Assembly: GCA_947575235.1 (NCBI GenBank) | Contig: CANPMT010000039.1 | Span: 1-33,088 of the forward strand | Direction of reading: 5' to 3' | Origin: an uncultured Porphyromonadaceae bacterium | GTDB taxonomy: Bacteria; Bacteroidota; Bacteroidia; Bacteroidales; Muribaculaceae | DNA length: 33,088 nucleotides | Shown here: one piece after another, positions 7,915 to 13,459 of the stretch | How positions within the stretch are numbered: position 1 is the stretch's first letter | How the letters are laid out: the number at the start of each line of letters is the position of its first letter | The notes under the pieces: generated by a model | Told to the model about the DNA's origin: nothing | The model's database searches: none | The model's input: the letters and a program-made list of their open reading frames with translations, nothing else | Translations under genes and position numbers: made by a program

Positions 7915-8169
7915 TCAGTATTCATTTGACTAAATCCAGCATATTTTAATCATCCATATCAGTTCTATTTATCAATAAGAAAAATAAGATGATTTCAAAG
8001 GTAATCTCATCTTTAAATTCAAATCAAAGACGTGATTGACGGCTATGCCTCATTTCTTGTCAGCGAAAGGATCATAATGGTACCGAGAGACTTTGTGATG
8101 GTTGCTATGGGAAGGAATATGTTACATAAGAGCACAAGGTACGCCTCAAGGTGTCAAGCATTGTCCGTT
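7915..8169. other. Gene-free stretch with a possible minus-strand promoter
   Basis: I see no convincing gene. On the minus strand TTTG (8028-8025), 21 bases, then TACCTTTG (8003-7996) is a good promoter match pointing left, toward the 19-bp hairpin. That would give an RNA of about 120 nt. A short plus-strand frame (56 codons, about 8016-8185) has no ATG start and matches nothing I know. Confidence 0.35.
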
Positions 8170-8481
8170 TTAAGAAATAACTAAACAAGAAATGCCTAAC
8201 TTGGCCTCAATATTGGCTATACTTTTGAAGCTGAGGTTTTCAGTGCCAGAAAGGAGTTTGCTAACATATTGAGGTGTTACTCTAAGTTTTGAGGCGAGGT
8301 CGGCTTGCTTCATGCCATTGTCTTGCATATACCCAATCAGAGTAACGGCAAGCTGACGTGACCAACGTAGCCAACTCGCATTTTCTCTTCGCCATGTGGC
8401 TTCTTCAACAAAGCGTGAAGGTGTCTCGCTCATATGAGTTTCTAAGAATTTGATTGCCTTGTTTGCCATATTATTCTTCAT
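8170..8481 (-). CDS. Xre-family helix-turn-helix protein (HigA-like), no toxin partner seen
   Basis: 103 residues from ATG 8481; a second ATG lies at 8469. The longer frame upstream is excluded because the promoter (8542-8571) places the transcript start near 8535 and no ATG precedes 8481. The C-terminal half has a classical HTH, 'MKQADLASKLRVTPQYVSKLLSG', with 'LSFKSIANIEAKLGI' after it, as in Xre/HigA-type regulators. The N-terminus 'KAIKFLETHMSETPSRFVEEA' resembles stand-alone Bacteroidales Xre proteins. In toxin-antitoxin pairs the toxin usually precedes; here only 60 untranslated bases do, so it looks like an orphan regulator or a lone antitoxin. Confidence 0.85.
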   Translation of the reverse strand: MKNNMANKAIKFLETHMSETPSRFVEEATWRRENASWLRWSRQLAVTLIGYMQDNGMKQADLASKLRVTPQYVSKLLSGTENLSFKSIANIEAKLGISCLVIS

Positions 8482-8541
8482 TAGTGAGTTCAACAAAACT
8501 ATCTTGGTCAAAAACGCCAAGTATAAACGCTTCAGAGACTG

Positions 8542-8571
8542 CAAAGTTAGCGAAAATGATTAAAAATGCAA
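8542..8571 (-). promoter_or_regulatory. Promoter of the orphan Xre gene
   Basis: On the minus strand TAACTTTG (8549-8542) is preceded by TTG (8571-8569) at 19 bases. Both fit the Bacteroidetes consensus. Confidence 0.65.
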
Positions 8572-8699
8572 CCGATAGGTTTACTTTTTTTAGAGAACTC
8601 CATTCATAGAGATGGAGAGGATATTGCGGTAAGAAAAATTTTCGTAGCCGACGTAGAGGGTTTCAGAAGTGTCGGTGCCGTCGGATGGTGTACGAGGAG

Positions 8700-8848
8700 G
8701 GATAAAGTTCAGTCACGTCTCTATCCATCATCACTTGATGTCCCCTGATAGTGAGGATACGATTCTCTATGGGCATAGGTGTGAACTGGTCACAAATTGT
8801 GACCAGTTCACACCTATAAAAGCTTACGGTTGGTTTTATACACAACAA
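8700..8848 (-). pseudogene. N-terminal remnant of an ORF6N-domain gene
   Basis: The minus-strand frame reads 'RCELVTICDQFTPM', then 'PIENRILTIRGHQVMMDRD' and 'VTELY', after which it loses similarity. The intact gene at 10401-11309 has the same order (NCDNL, PIENRIFTVRGHQIMVDRD, LAELYGVDTRSLN). About 40 codons of the ORF6N DNA-binding domain survive. The rest of the domain and the C-terminus are missing, so it is a broken copy. Confidence 0.75.
8775..8817. repeat. 43-bp perfect palindrome inside the ORF6N remnant
   Basis: ATAGGTGTGAACTGGTCACA begins a 21-base arm that is repeated exactly in reverse complement around the single central A at 8796. The core TCACAAATTGTGA recurs in imperfect palindromes at 11046-11072 and 11251-11275 inside the intact ORF6N gene. 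Confidence 0.9.
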
Positions 8849-8896
8849 ATTGTGAAACGGTGTGCTAATTTTGATGAAAAGTTTAATATCTAATCA

Positions 8897-8928
8897 TTTG
8901 TTTAATTGCTGAATAATGCTTAACTTTG
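8897..8928 (+). promoter_or_regulatory. Promoter of small RNA candidate 1
   Basis: TTTG (8897-8900), exactly 20 bases, then TAACTTTG (8921-8928) is a perfect Bacteroidetes promoter. Confidence 0.8.
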
Positions 8929-8935
8929 CAACGCA

Positions 8936-9029
8936 ACTTAAGCCGTGCCCTTAAGAGCTTAGTCGTCTTATGTGCACGTTAAAATGGATTTTGAAGCTCC
9001 CACGCGCGAACAGGGAGCCTCTTTTTTTT
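8936..9029 (+). ncRNA. Small RNA candidate 1 (about 94 nt)
   Basis: A perfect promoter (8897-8928) is followed by a 5' stem-loop, CTTAAG-CCGTGCC-CTTAAG (about 8938-8956), and an intrinsic terminator, GCTCCC (8996-9001), 11-base loop, GGGAGC (9013-9018), then eight T (9022-9029). No convincing ORF fits between promoter and terminator; an ATG at 8984 would read through the terminator. The RNA could act in trans or be a premature-termination leader. The family is not recognised. Confidence 0.6.
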
Positions 9030-9106
9030 ATGAATCCATCTTTAGATTTTGCATTTTGATTTGGAAGTATACACAATACGATTTTTTCAACTTTTATCCT
9101 CGAGAA

Positions 9107-9138
9107 TTTGTTTATCTCGTAGAAAAGTCGTAAGTTTG
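9107..9138 (+). promoter_or_regulatory. Promoter of small RNA candidate 2
   Basis: TTTG (9107-9110), exactly 20 bases, then TAAGTTTG (9131-9138). It repeats the design of the promoter 210 bases upstream. Confidence 0.78.
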
Positions 9139-9144
9139 CGGCAC

Positions 9145-9215
9145 AATTAGCTCATCAACCACGCAGTTGAAGGAGTTACTGAGGCGGCTGAATAGGTTGG
9201 CCTCTTGCTTTTTTT
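9145..9215 (+). ncRNA. Small RNA candidate 2 (about 70 nt)
   Basis: The predicted RNA has a 5' hairpin, TCAAC-CACGCA-GTTGA, and ends in GAGGC (9181-9185), 14-base loop, GCCTC (9200-9204) followed by TTGC and seven T (9209-9215). There is no ORF. It is in tandem with candidate 1 and has the same layout (promoter, 5' stem-loop, terminator), although the sequences differ. Confidence 0.55.
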
Positions 9216-9365
9216 AATGGACTCCTGCATCAGAGCAATAAGCTCACCCGGAGTGTTGATGTAAACACCTTCATCCTTTTTCCAATCCTCATACTTTTTT
9301 AGTATCTTCTTCGATTGATGCCTGTATTCAGAAAGGAAAGCAGTCCATAATAAAACATACTTGAT
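9147..9365 (-). pseudogene. Short unidentified coding fragment without a start
   Basis: The minus-strand frame is open for 72 codons between stops and includes a protein-like stretch: 'SEYRHQSKKILKKYEDW', 'KKDEGVYINTPGELIALMQ', 'ESIKK'. There is no usable ATG near its 5' end, and its 3' part runs antisense through small RNA candidate 2. It looks like the tail of a decayed gene; the family is not recognised. Confidence 0.3.
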
Positions 9366-9537
9366 TTAGAGAATTTGAGTAAATTTTTAATTAGTTGAAT
9401 CTCAGATATTTGTAAAGCTGACATATGTTTGGCTAAAACACAAAAAACAATCGGATAAACAATTTTAGCTTACTTATCCGATTGATAAACTTAGATTTAC
9501 GTGTTCGAATGTTTTAATACTCCTCCTCGTTGAAGAA
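9353..9537. repeat. Left copy of a 185-bp direct repeat (DUF2795 3' end plus terminator)
   Basis: It aligns without gaps to 12956-13140 with about 23 mismatches in 185 bases, mostly transitions. It contains the last seven codons (FFNEEEY and stop, 9514-9537) of the DUF2795 gene and its terminator hairpin (9448-9484). It is probably the displaced original 3' end of that gene, that is, one attachment-site-like boundary of the island. Confidence 0.85.
9448..9484 (-). terminator. Duplicated terminator, left copy
   Basis: CAATCGGATAA (9448-9458) pairs with TTATCCGATTG (9474-9484). On the minus strand the stem is followed by TTTTTTGTGTTTT. It is the twin of the hairpin after the DUF2795 gene. Confidence 0.7.
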
Positions 9538-9548
9538 ATTGTTTACAT
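9514..9548 (-). pseudogene. 3'-end stub of the DUF2795 gene
   Basis: ATG 9548 reads MNVNNFFNEEEY and stop. The last seven residues match the C-terminus of the intact protein at 13117-13338. It is a remnant, not a functional gene. Confidence 0.7.
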
Positions 9549-9710
9549 TCATAATATCAGCTACTTATGCTATCTATATCGAAAATAGGCAAGCTTATTT
9601 GGCGATGAAAGACGATGGCGAGCCAATATGGAAAACGAGTAAAAACAGGTAAAAAGGAGTAAAAACACTCAGAAAACGCTCAGAAAACGCTCAAAACGTT
9701 CTTGGCATAG
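9549..9710. other. Island filler with short A-rich direct repeats
   Basis: There is no gene. Short degenerate repeats occur: GAGTAAAAACA/GGTAAAAAG/GAGTAAAAACA and CAGAAAACGCT twice followed by CAAAACG (about 9638-9700). They are too short and too uniform for CRISPR. A plus-strand fragment 'AMKDDGEPIWKTSKNR' ends at 9652 and may be gene debris. Confidence 0.4.
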
Positions 9711-9887
9711 TTAAGAATTCAAGTATTTCTTTCCTGCTTCTGTTATTATCCAAGATTTCGCACTCTCAGATTTTGCCATAAAGCCTCGTTCGTTTATCTC
9801 TATCAACAAGTGTGTCAAGAAGTTGAGTTTCTGTGATCGTGTCAGGCTTATCGGAAGACTGCCATATATGAAGGTCAAGGAAGCCAT
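9711..9887 (-). pseudogene. C-terminal fragment of a winged-helix-like protein
   Basis: 58 codons from an ATG at 9887, with the open frame extending about eight codons upstream (CENDKPF). The end reads 'LLIEINERGFMAKSES' and 'SWIITEAGKKYLNS', which resembles the end of antirepressor or winged-helix regulators ('...LT..G.KYL'). Family assignment is tentative. It is probably the tail of a decayed phage-type regulator. Confidence 0.35.
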
Positions 9888-9911
9888 GAAAGGTTTATCG
9901 TTTTCGCAGTT

Positions 9912-10148
9912 TTATAAGTTTTGCTGGGTTGGGTGATTACTTTTAATTGTAATTTTTAAGTCTAAAAGTACCCATTTGTCGAATTTATATTGTATCTTTG
10001 CACTATGAAAAGCAAATTCTCCCAATCCTTTCCTAACAATCTTTTCTCTCAATCGCATAATCAGTAAGGATTCCAATTCCATAACCTGTACTTTCTCATT
10101 GTTATTTTTTTTTATGTCAAGGGGAAGCACGGGGAGGACCTTAAGCAT
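9912..10148 (-). CDS. Small hypothetical protein in the island
   Basis: 78 residues, basic, beginning MLKVLPVLPLDIKKNNNEKV and containing 'VRKGLGEFAFHSAKIQYKFD'. A reasonable minus-strand promoter (TTTT, 20 bases, TAATTTTG at 10229-10222) lies 75 bases upstream, which is the main support. The family is unknown, and it could be gene debris. An eight-to-nine base A/T run at its 5' end makes frame slippage possible. Confidence 0.3.
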   Translation of the reverse strand: MLKVLPVLPLDIKKNNNEKVQVMELESLLIMRLREKIVRKGLGEFAFHSAKIQYKFDKWVLLDLKITIKSNHPTQQNL

Positions 10149-10400
10149 GTTGACTGATCTGTCAACTTAGATAGAAAGTGCGTTGTTGCTCACTTCCAAT
10201 TCCCCCTCGGAAGATCCAATACAAAATTACGAAATGTTTTTCACTTCGAAAAATAATGGTAGTGAATTCAAATAGTCCGAATAGTTGCTATTCGGATTAT
10301 GGGTAACTAAACTGTTACCACAAAATGTCCTTGCCGTGGGCGGTTGGGAACACTCCAAAGTCGTGTCCCCCGTTGCAATGCTTGCCGCCGGCAGAGGTGG
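10149..10400. other. Gene-poor segment with two hairpins 3' of the ORF6N gene
   Basis: TCCGAATAG-TTG-CTATTCGGA (10276-10296) and GGTAAC-TAAACT-GTTACC (10302-10319) are adjacent hairpins that could end the ORF6N transcript (minus strand), although T-tracts are weak. A promoter-like CAAAATTA lies at 10222-10229 (minus). Plus-strand frames here are short and look spurious. Confidence 0.4.
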
Positions 10401-11309
10401 CTACAGCTTTGAGAGCAGTTCGAAGCCGGTCATCATATCCATCTTTGAGAAGGCAAACAGTTTCTTGCCGAGGTCTTTCAGCGAGGCTCCGATATGATAT
10501 ACGTCCTCATCGATTATCATAAAGCGGTCGTGAGCTTTCTGATAGTGATGGAGTGTAACTCCGGGATATTGGGCGTTATGCGCAGTCACATCTTGGCGAA
10601 GTTGGCGGGAAATTTGACCATCGTAAATATCAACCGATACTCCTGCGTTACGTTTTGCCAATTGCACGAGCACAGTGTCATCAATGTAGTTGTCGATAAT
10701 GACGATTCTTTTCTGCGCCTTGCGGATGAGGTCGGCAACGAAAACGTAAGCATCGAAGATCTGGCCTTGGAAGAAAATACCTTCCTTGGGCTTTTTCTCT
10801 TCTCCGAGTTTGTCAAGTATAGCATCCACTTTCTCGTCAGTTTTCAACTGTTTCATTTCAAGCCGTTCCATCCTCTGAAATATTGAGGCATTGTTCATGA
10901 GGAAATTTCTCATAGCTACAAAAGCCTCAATGATCCGGATGCTTGTATGAATTGCAGTCTCGCTTTTCAACACAGCAGACAGCATGGCCACTCCTTGCTC
11001 TGTGAAAGCATATGGATTGGAGGGAGAGAATTTTATAGTTGTCTTGAACCGGTCACAATTTGCGACCAGTTCCGTTTTCTCTTCATCTGAAATTTGGAAT
11101 CGGAAACTTTCGGGGAAACGATCGATATTTCGTTTGACGGCTTGATTAAGTGAACGAGTATCAACACCATACAGTTCTGCTAAATCTCTGTCAACCATTA
11201 TCTGGTGGCCGCGAACTGTAAAGATCCTATTCTCTATTGGAGTTGCGTCAAGGTTGTCACAATTTGTGATAACCTCTATGTTTTTGATGTTTTTCCGTTT
11301 GTACTCCAT
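10401..11309 (-). CDS. ORF6N-domain protein with a PLD-like C-terminal domain
   Basis: 302 residues from ATG 11309. Residues of about 20-135 form an ORF6N/KilA-N-type DNA-binding domain: 'PIENRIFTVRGHQIMVDRD', 'LAELYGVDTRSLNQAVKRN', 'PYAFTEQGVAMLSAVL', 'RIIEAFVAMRNFL'. Such domains occur in phage antirepressors. A coiled-coil-like linker (about 140-175) leads to a phospholipase-D-like domain ending in H260-D-R262-FMII-D267, six residues, then G274-A-S276. This resembles HxKx4Dx6GSxN with K changed to R and N to L, so catalysis is doubtful. Two internal DNA palindromes encode the 'NCDNL' and 'NCDRF' segments. A perfect promoter lies at 11335-11366. The gene is intact, unlike its neighbours. 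Confidence 0.88.
   Translation of the reverse strand: MEYKRKNIKNIEVITNCDNLDATPIENRIFTVRGHQIMVDRDLAELYGVDTRSLNQAVKRNIDRFPESFRFQISDEEKTELVANCDRFKTTIKFSPSNPYAFTEQGVAMLSAVLKSETAIHTSIRIIEAFVAMRNFLMNNASIFQRMERLEMKQLKTDEKVDAILDKLGEEKKPKEGIFFQGQIFDAYVFVADLIRKAQKRIVIIDNYIDDTVLVQLAKRNAGVSVDIYDGQISRQLRQDVTAHNAQYPGVTLHHYQKAHDRFMIIDEDVYHIGASLKDLGKKLFAFSKMDMMTGFELLSKL
11046..11072. repeat. Imperfect palindrome inside the ORF6N gene (copy 2)
   Basis: GAACCGGTCACAA-T-TTGCGACCAGTTC is symmetric except for two or three positions around 11059. It encodes 'ELVANCDRF'. The core and the coding phase match the 43-bp palindrome of the ORF6N remnant (ELVTICDQF). Confidence 0.75.
11251..11275. repeat. Imperfect palindrome inside the ORF6N gene (copy 1)
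   Basis: AGGTT-G-TCACAA-T-TTGTGA-T-AACCT is symmetric except for one pair around 11263. It encodes 'EVITNCDNL' near the N-terminus, the same relative place as the palindrome in the remnant gene. Confidence 0.8.
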
Positions 11310-11334
11310 TATTTGGAAATTTAGTGTTTGTCTT

Positions 11335-11366
11335 CAAATTTACTGTCAATATTCTGATTATCCAAA
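11335..11366 (-). promoter_or_regulatory. Promoter of the ORF6N gene
   Basis: On the minus strand TTTG (11366-11363), 20 bases, then TAAATTTG (11342-11335) is an exact consensus match, about 25 bases before the ATG. It overlaps the last codons of the integrase remnant, so it arose or was recruited there. Confidence 0.8.
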
Positions 11367-11547
11367 TTATTCCAGTTCCTCGGTGAGGTAGGCGTAGCCG
11401 AGGTGTTCGACTCCGGCAGTGAGGGTCTTGGGGAGGAATTTGGCGTAGAATTTTTCGGTGACGTTGGGGGCTTCCGTGGCCGAGGAGGCGGCTGATGACT
11501 GTCATACTCAGTCCGTCGTTGATGGCTTCGGCATTGTTGAGGTGCAA
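11367..11547 (-). pseudogene. Frameshifted 3' end of a tyrosine recombinase (integrase)
   Basis: Minus-strand reading gives 'LNNAEAINDGLSMTVISRLLGH', then, after removing one base near 11474-11475, 'EAPNVTEKFYAKFLPKTL' and 'TAGVEHLGYAYLTEELE' with a stop at 11367. This is the C-terminal part of a phage-type integrase: the '..L.GH' box and the nucleophile Tyr in 'TEKFYAKFL'. The N-terminal and catalytic Arg/His parts are absent. A single-base insertion plus truncation shows decay. It supports a mobile origin of the island. Confidence 0.8.
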
Positions 11548-11632
11548 AAATCCGGATTATCCTTATATGGCATGTCGGGGCACACATGAAAATCCACTAT
11601 GCGCCGGGCAAGCAACGTGATCTTATACTTGA

Positions 11633-11998
11633 TCACACCCCCAACACGATTGAGGGGTCAATGTTGAGTTTGGTGCTGATTATGCGCGCCTGGCGAAGGG
11701 TCGGCTCTTTCTTACCTGAGAGGTATTCGCAGATTCTCGAGGGTGCAATCCCAAGGAGCTTCGACAAGGCTACCTGTGTAAGCCCCATCTCGTACATTCG
11801 CAGTTTGAGCATATCTACCAATGTCGGCTCTCCGATTGAGTAATGTTCATCTGAATAATCGGCAACAAGTCCTGAGAGCAATTCAAGCTCTATGCTGTAA
11901 GGGTCGGTAAGTGGAGTGTCATCCTTCACCATAGGAAGAATTTCCTCCACACGGCTGAGTGCCCAACGGTACTGCTGTTCGTTTTCTATCTTTGTCAT
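11633..11998 (-). CDS. higA: HigA-type antitoxin, Xre family
   Basis: 121 residues. The C-terminal HTH 'GLTQVALSKLLGIAPSRICEYLSGK' (split, about 72-97) is followed by 'EPTLRQARIISTKLNIDPSIVLGV', the usual HigA ending. The N-terminal part ('YSIELELLSGLVADYSDEHY') is the acidic region that contacts the toxin in longer HigA proteins. It starts 13 bases after the higB stop, in one operon with toxin first, as is typical for higBA. It neutralises HigB and represses the operon. Confidence 0.9.
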   Translation of the reverse strand: MTKIENEQQYRWALSRVEEILPMVKDDTPLTDPYSIELELLSGLVADYSDEHYSIGEPTLVDMLKLRMYEMGLTQVALSKLLGIAPSRICEYLSGKKEPTLRQARIISTKLNIDPSIVLGV

Positions 11999-12011
11999 GG
12001 CTGGTATGCTG

Positions 12012-12305
12012 TTAAATTGTCGATGCGTCTATTTTATCATATTCCTGATGTGTCCCGATGAAGCGGATATACACCCATTTGATTGTGAACTTTATCACGA
12101 CTATCAACCTATGGTTGTTGCCCCGGATATTGAACACGTAATGTTGATTACCCACATTATCAACGCTGTTGAAATCCTTCTTGACATCGGCAAAACAGGT
12201 CCAGTTGGCTTTCTTTACTGTTTTGAGCCATGCTTGCAACGCTGTTTCCGTGTCCGGATAGCGGGATATGTAGTTCTTCAACGGTTCCTCTGTTATAACT
12301 CTCAT
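12012..12305 (-). CDS. higB: HigB-type mRNA interferase toxin
   Basis: 97 residues of the HigB_toxin family (RelE-like fold). Typical segments are 'ALQAWLKTVKKANWTCFADVKK' in two parts, 'VGNQHYVFNIRGNNHRLIV', 'VIKFTIKWVYIRFIGTHQEYDKI' in two parts. HigB cleaves mRNA on the ribosome. Length and motifs are complete, so the toxin appears intact. The gene is first of a two-gene operon with higA and is preceded by a consensus promoter (12332-12363). Confidence 0.92.
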   Translation of the reverse strand: MRVITEEPLKNYISRYPDTETALQAWLKTVKKANWTCFADVKKDFNSVDNVGNQHYVFNIRGNNHRLIVVIKFTIKWVYIRFIGTHQEYDKIDASTI

Positions 12306-12331
12306 CGGGTGTTCTCGGTTTTATTGTGTTG

Positions 12332-12363
12332 CAAAATTAGAAATAAAATTCCAAAATCACAAA
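12332..12363 (-). promoter_or_regulatory. Promoter of higBA
   Basis: On the minus strand TTTG (12363-12360), 20 bases, then TAATTTTG (12339-12332), about 27 bases before the higB ATG. HigA would be expected to bind here; no clear operator palindrome is evident. Confidence 0.78.
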
Positions 12364-12409
12364 TTGTAAAAATGAATTAGTACTTGTCGCATCGAAATAA
12401 TCTTTTAGA

Positions 12410-12772
12410 TTGAAACGATATAATGGGAATAACTCGCCGATTAAATTTTATGAGTATAGTGACCGTATAGAAACCAATAATTCAGGCAATATATATGGAA
12501 AAGTCAATGTTGAGAATTTTCCTGACGAAACAGACTATCGCAATCCAAACAGCGATGAGATAATGGTCAATCTTGGATATATCAGCAGATTTGGTAGTGG
12601 AGTCAATATGGTTGCAAGCCTTTTGGAAGAGAACGGCTTCAGGGCGGTCGAATTCCTTCTGGGCGATATGACAACCTTTAAAGTGGTTGTAGCCAATGCG
12701 GATGTCATAGAAAATGGCACCAATGTCATAGTAAAAAAGGCCAATGTCACAGTAAAAAAACCAATGTCATAG
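12410..12772 (+). pseudogene. C-terminal fragment of a Schlafen/AlbA_2-type ATP-binding protein
   Basis: The frame reads 'NSPIKFYEYSDRIETNNSG', 'YGKVNVENFPDETDYRNPNS', 'LGYISRFGSGVNMVASLLEENG'. This is the C-terminal HATPase_c_4-like part of putative DNA-binding AlbA_2/Schlafen-type proteins, often annotated as RecG-like or transcriptional regulators. The N-terminal AlbA_2 domain is missing and a stop lies directly upstream in frame; the only start would be TTG. The end is a short repeat (NVIVKK, NVTVKK) made of AATGTCATAGTAAAAAA-type units. It is a truncated gene. Confidence 0.75.
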
Positions 12773-12955
12773 TAAATGTCATAGAAAAGGAGGTGGCTCA
12801 AGGAATGATAAGTTGAGGAGAAGAATTTTCCAAGCGGAGTATCCTTTCCTTATCAGAGGATTTCTTCTTAGGAAGAAGAAGAGAGACAGGGATTGGCTTA
12901 GGAGGACTTCTTCTTTCGGGAATAAATCCTCCTGAGGGGTGATTGTATTTTAGAC
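12773..12955. other. Gene-free stretch between the Schlafen fragment and the right repeat
   Basis: I see no gene. Purine- and pyrimidine-rich segments with an AGGAGGA/TCCTCCT pair (about 12901-12935) could form a hairpin. Confidence 0.4.
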
Positions 12956-13140
12956 AAACATACTCGATTTAGAGAATTTATGCAAAAGTTTAATTATTTG
13001 TATTTCAGATATTTGTAAAGTTGGTGTATGCTTGGCTAAAACACAAAAAACAATCGGACAAACAAATTTGGCTTGCTTATCCGATTGATAGACTTAGATT
13101 TATGTGTCTGAATGTTTTAATACTCCTCTTCGTTGAAGAA
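12956..13140. repeat. Right copy of the 185-bp direct repeat
   Basis: It aligns without gaps to 9353-9537, about 88% identical. It includes the true 3' end and terminator of the DUF2795 gene. Together the two copies bracket the 3.4-kb island. Confidence 0.85.
13051..13087 (-). terminator. Terminator of the btuR-type/DUF2795 operon
   Basis: CAATCGGACAA (13051-13061) pairs with TTATCCGATTG (13077-13087), with one G-U pair. On the minus strand a T-run (TTTTTTGTGTTTT) follows. Confidence 0.75.
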
Positions 13141-13338
13141 GAAGTCGTCTTTTGAGGGGTAGTCGGGCCAGATTTCCTCGATGCTCTCGTAGGTTTCGCC
13201 TTCGTCCTCCATCTCCTGGAGGTTCTCTATCACCTCAAGCGGTGCGCCGCTGCGCATCGCATAGTCAATGAGTTCATCCTTTGTTGCAGGCCATGGTGCG
13301 TCTTCAAGTTTTGACGCGAGTTCAAGTGTCCAGTACAT
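13117..13338 (-). CDS. DUF2795-family small acidic protein
   Basis: 73 residues, strongly acidic at the C-terminus (EEIWPDYPSKDDFFFNEEEY). The core 'MYWTLELASKLEDAPWPATKDELIDYAMRSGAP' (two parts) with 'EVIENLQEME' matches the DUF2795 pattern, a small helical domain of unknown function. It follows the cobalamin adenosyltransferase by about 120 bases on the same strand and probably shares its transcript. Its 3' end is the target of the duplication that flanks the island. Confidence 0.85.
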   Translation of the reverse strand: MYWTLELASKLEDAPWPATKDELIDYAMRSGAPLEVIENLQEMEDEGETYESIEEIWPDYPSKDDFFFNEEEY

Positions 13339-13459
13339 ATTATTTCGTTATTTAGTTTTTATTGAGTTTCCAAATTATCTTTCTCCGGAGTATTCTCCGG
13401 GAGAACGCTTTCTCCGGAATTTCTTCCGTGAGGATCTTACCGAGAACCGCTCCTCTGGA

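Noticed and set aside
8566..8893. Plus-strand ORFs of 60-74 codons
   Set aside because: They run antisense to the ORF6N remnant and across the 43-bp palindrome and encode nothing recognisable.
9638..9705. Short A-rich repeats (CAGAAAACGCT and GAGTAAAAACA units) that might suggest a CRISPR array
   Set aside because: Units are about 11 bases, adjacent without spacers and degenerate; no cas genes nearby.
10285..10886. Plus-strand ORFs over and beside the ORF6N gene
   Set aside because: They overlap the ORF6N gene antisense or its 3' hairpins, show no recognisable domain and have no promoter.
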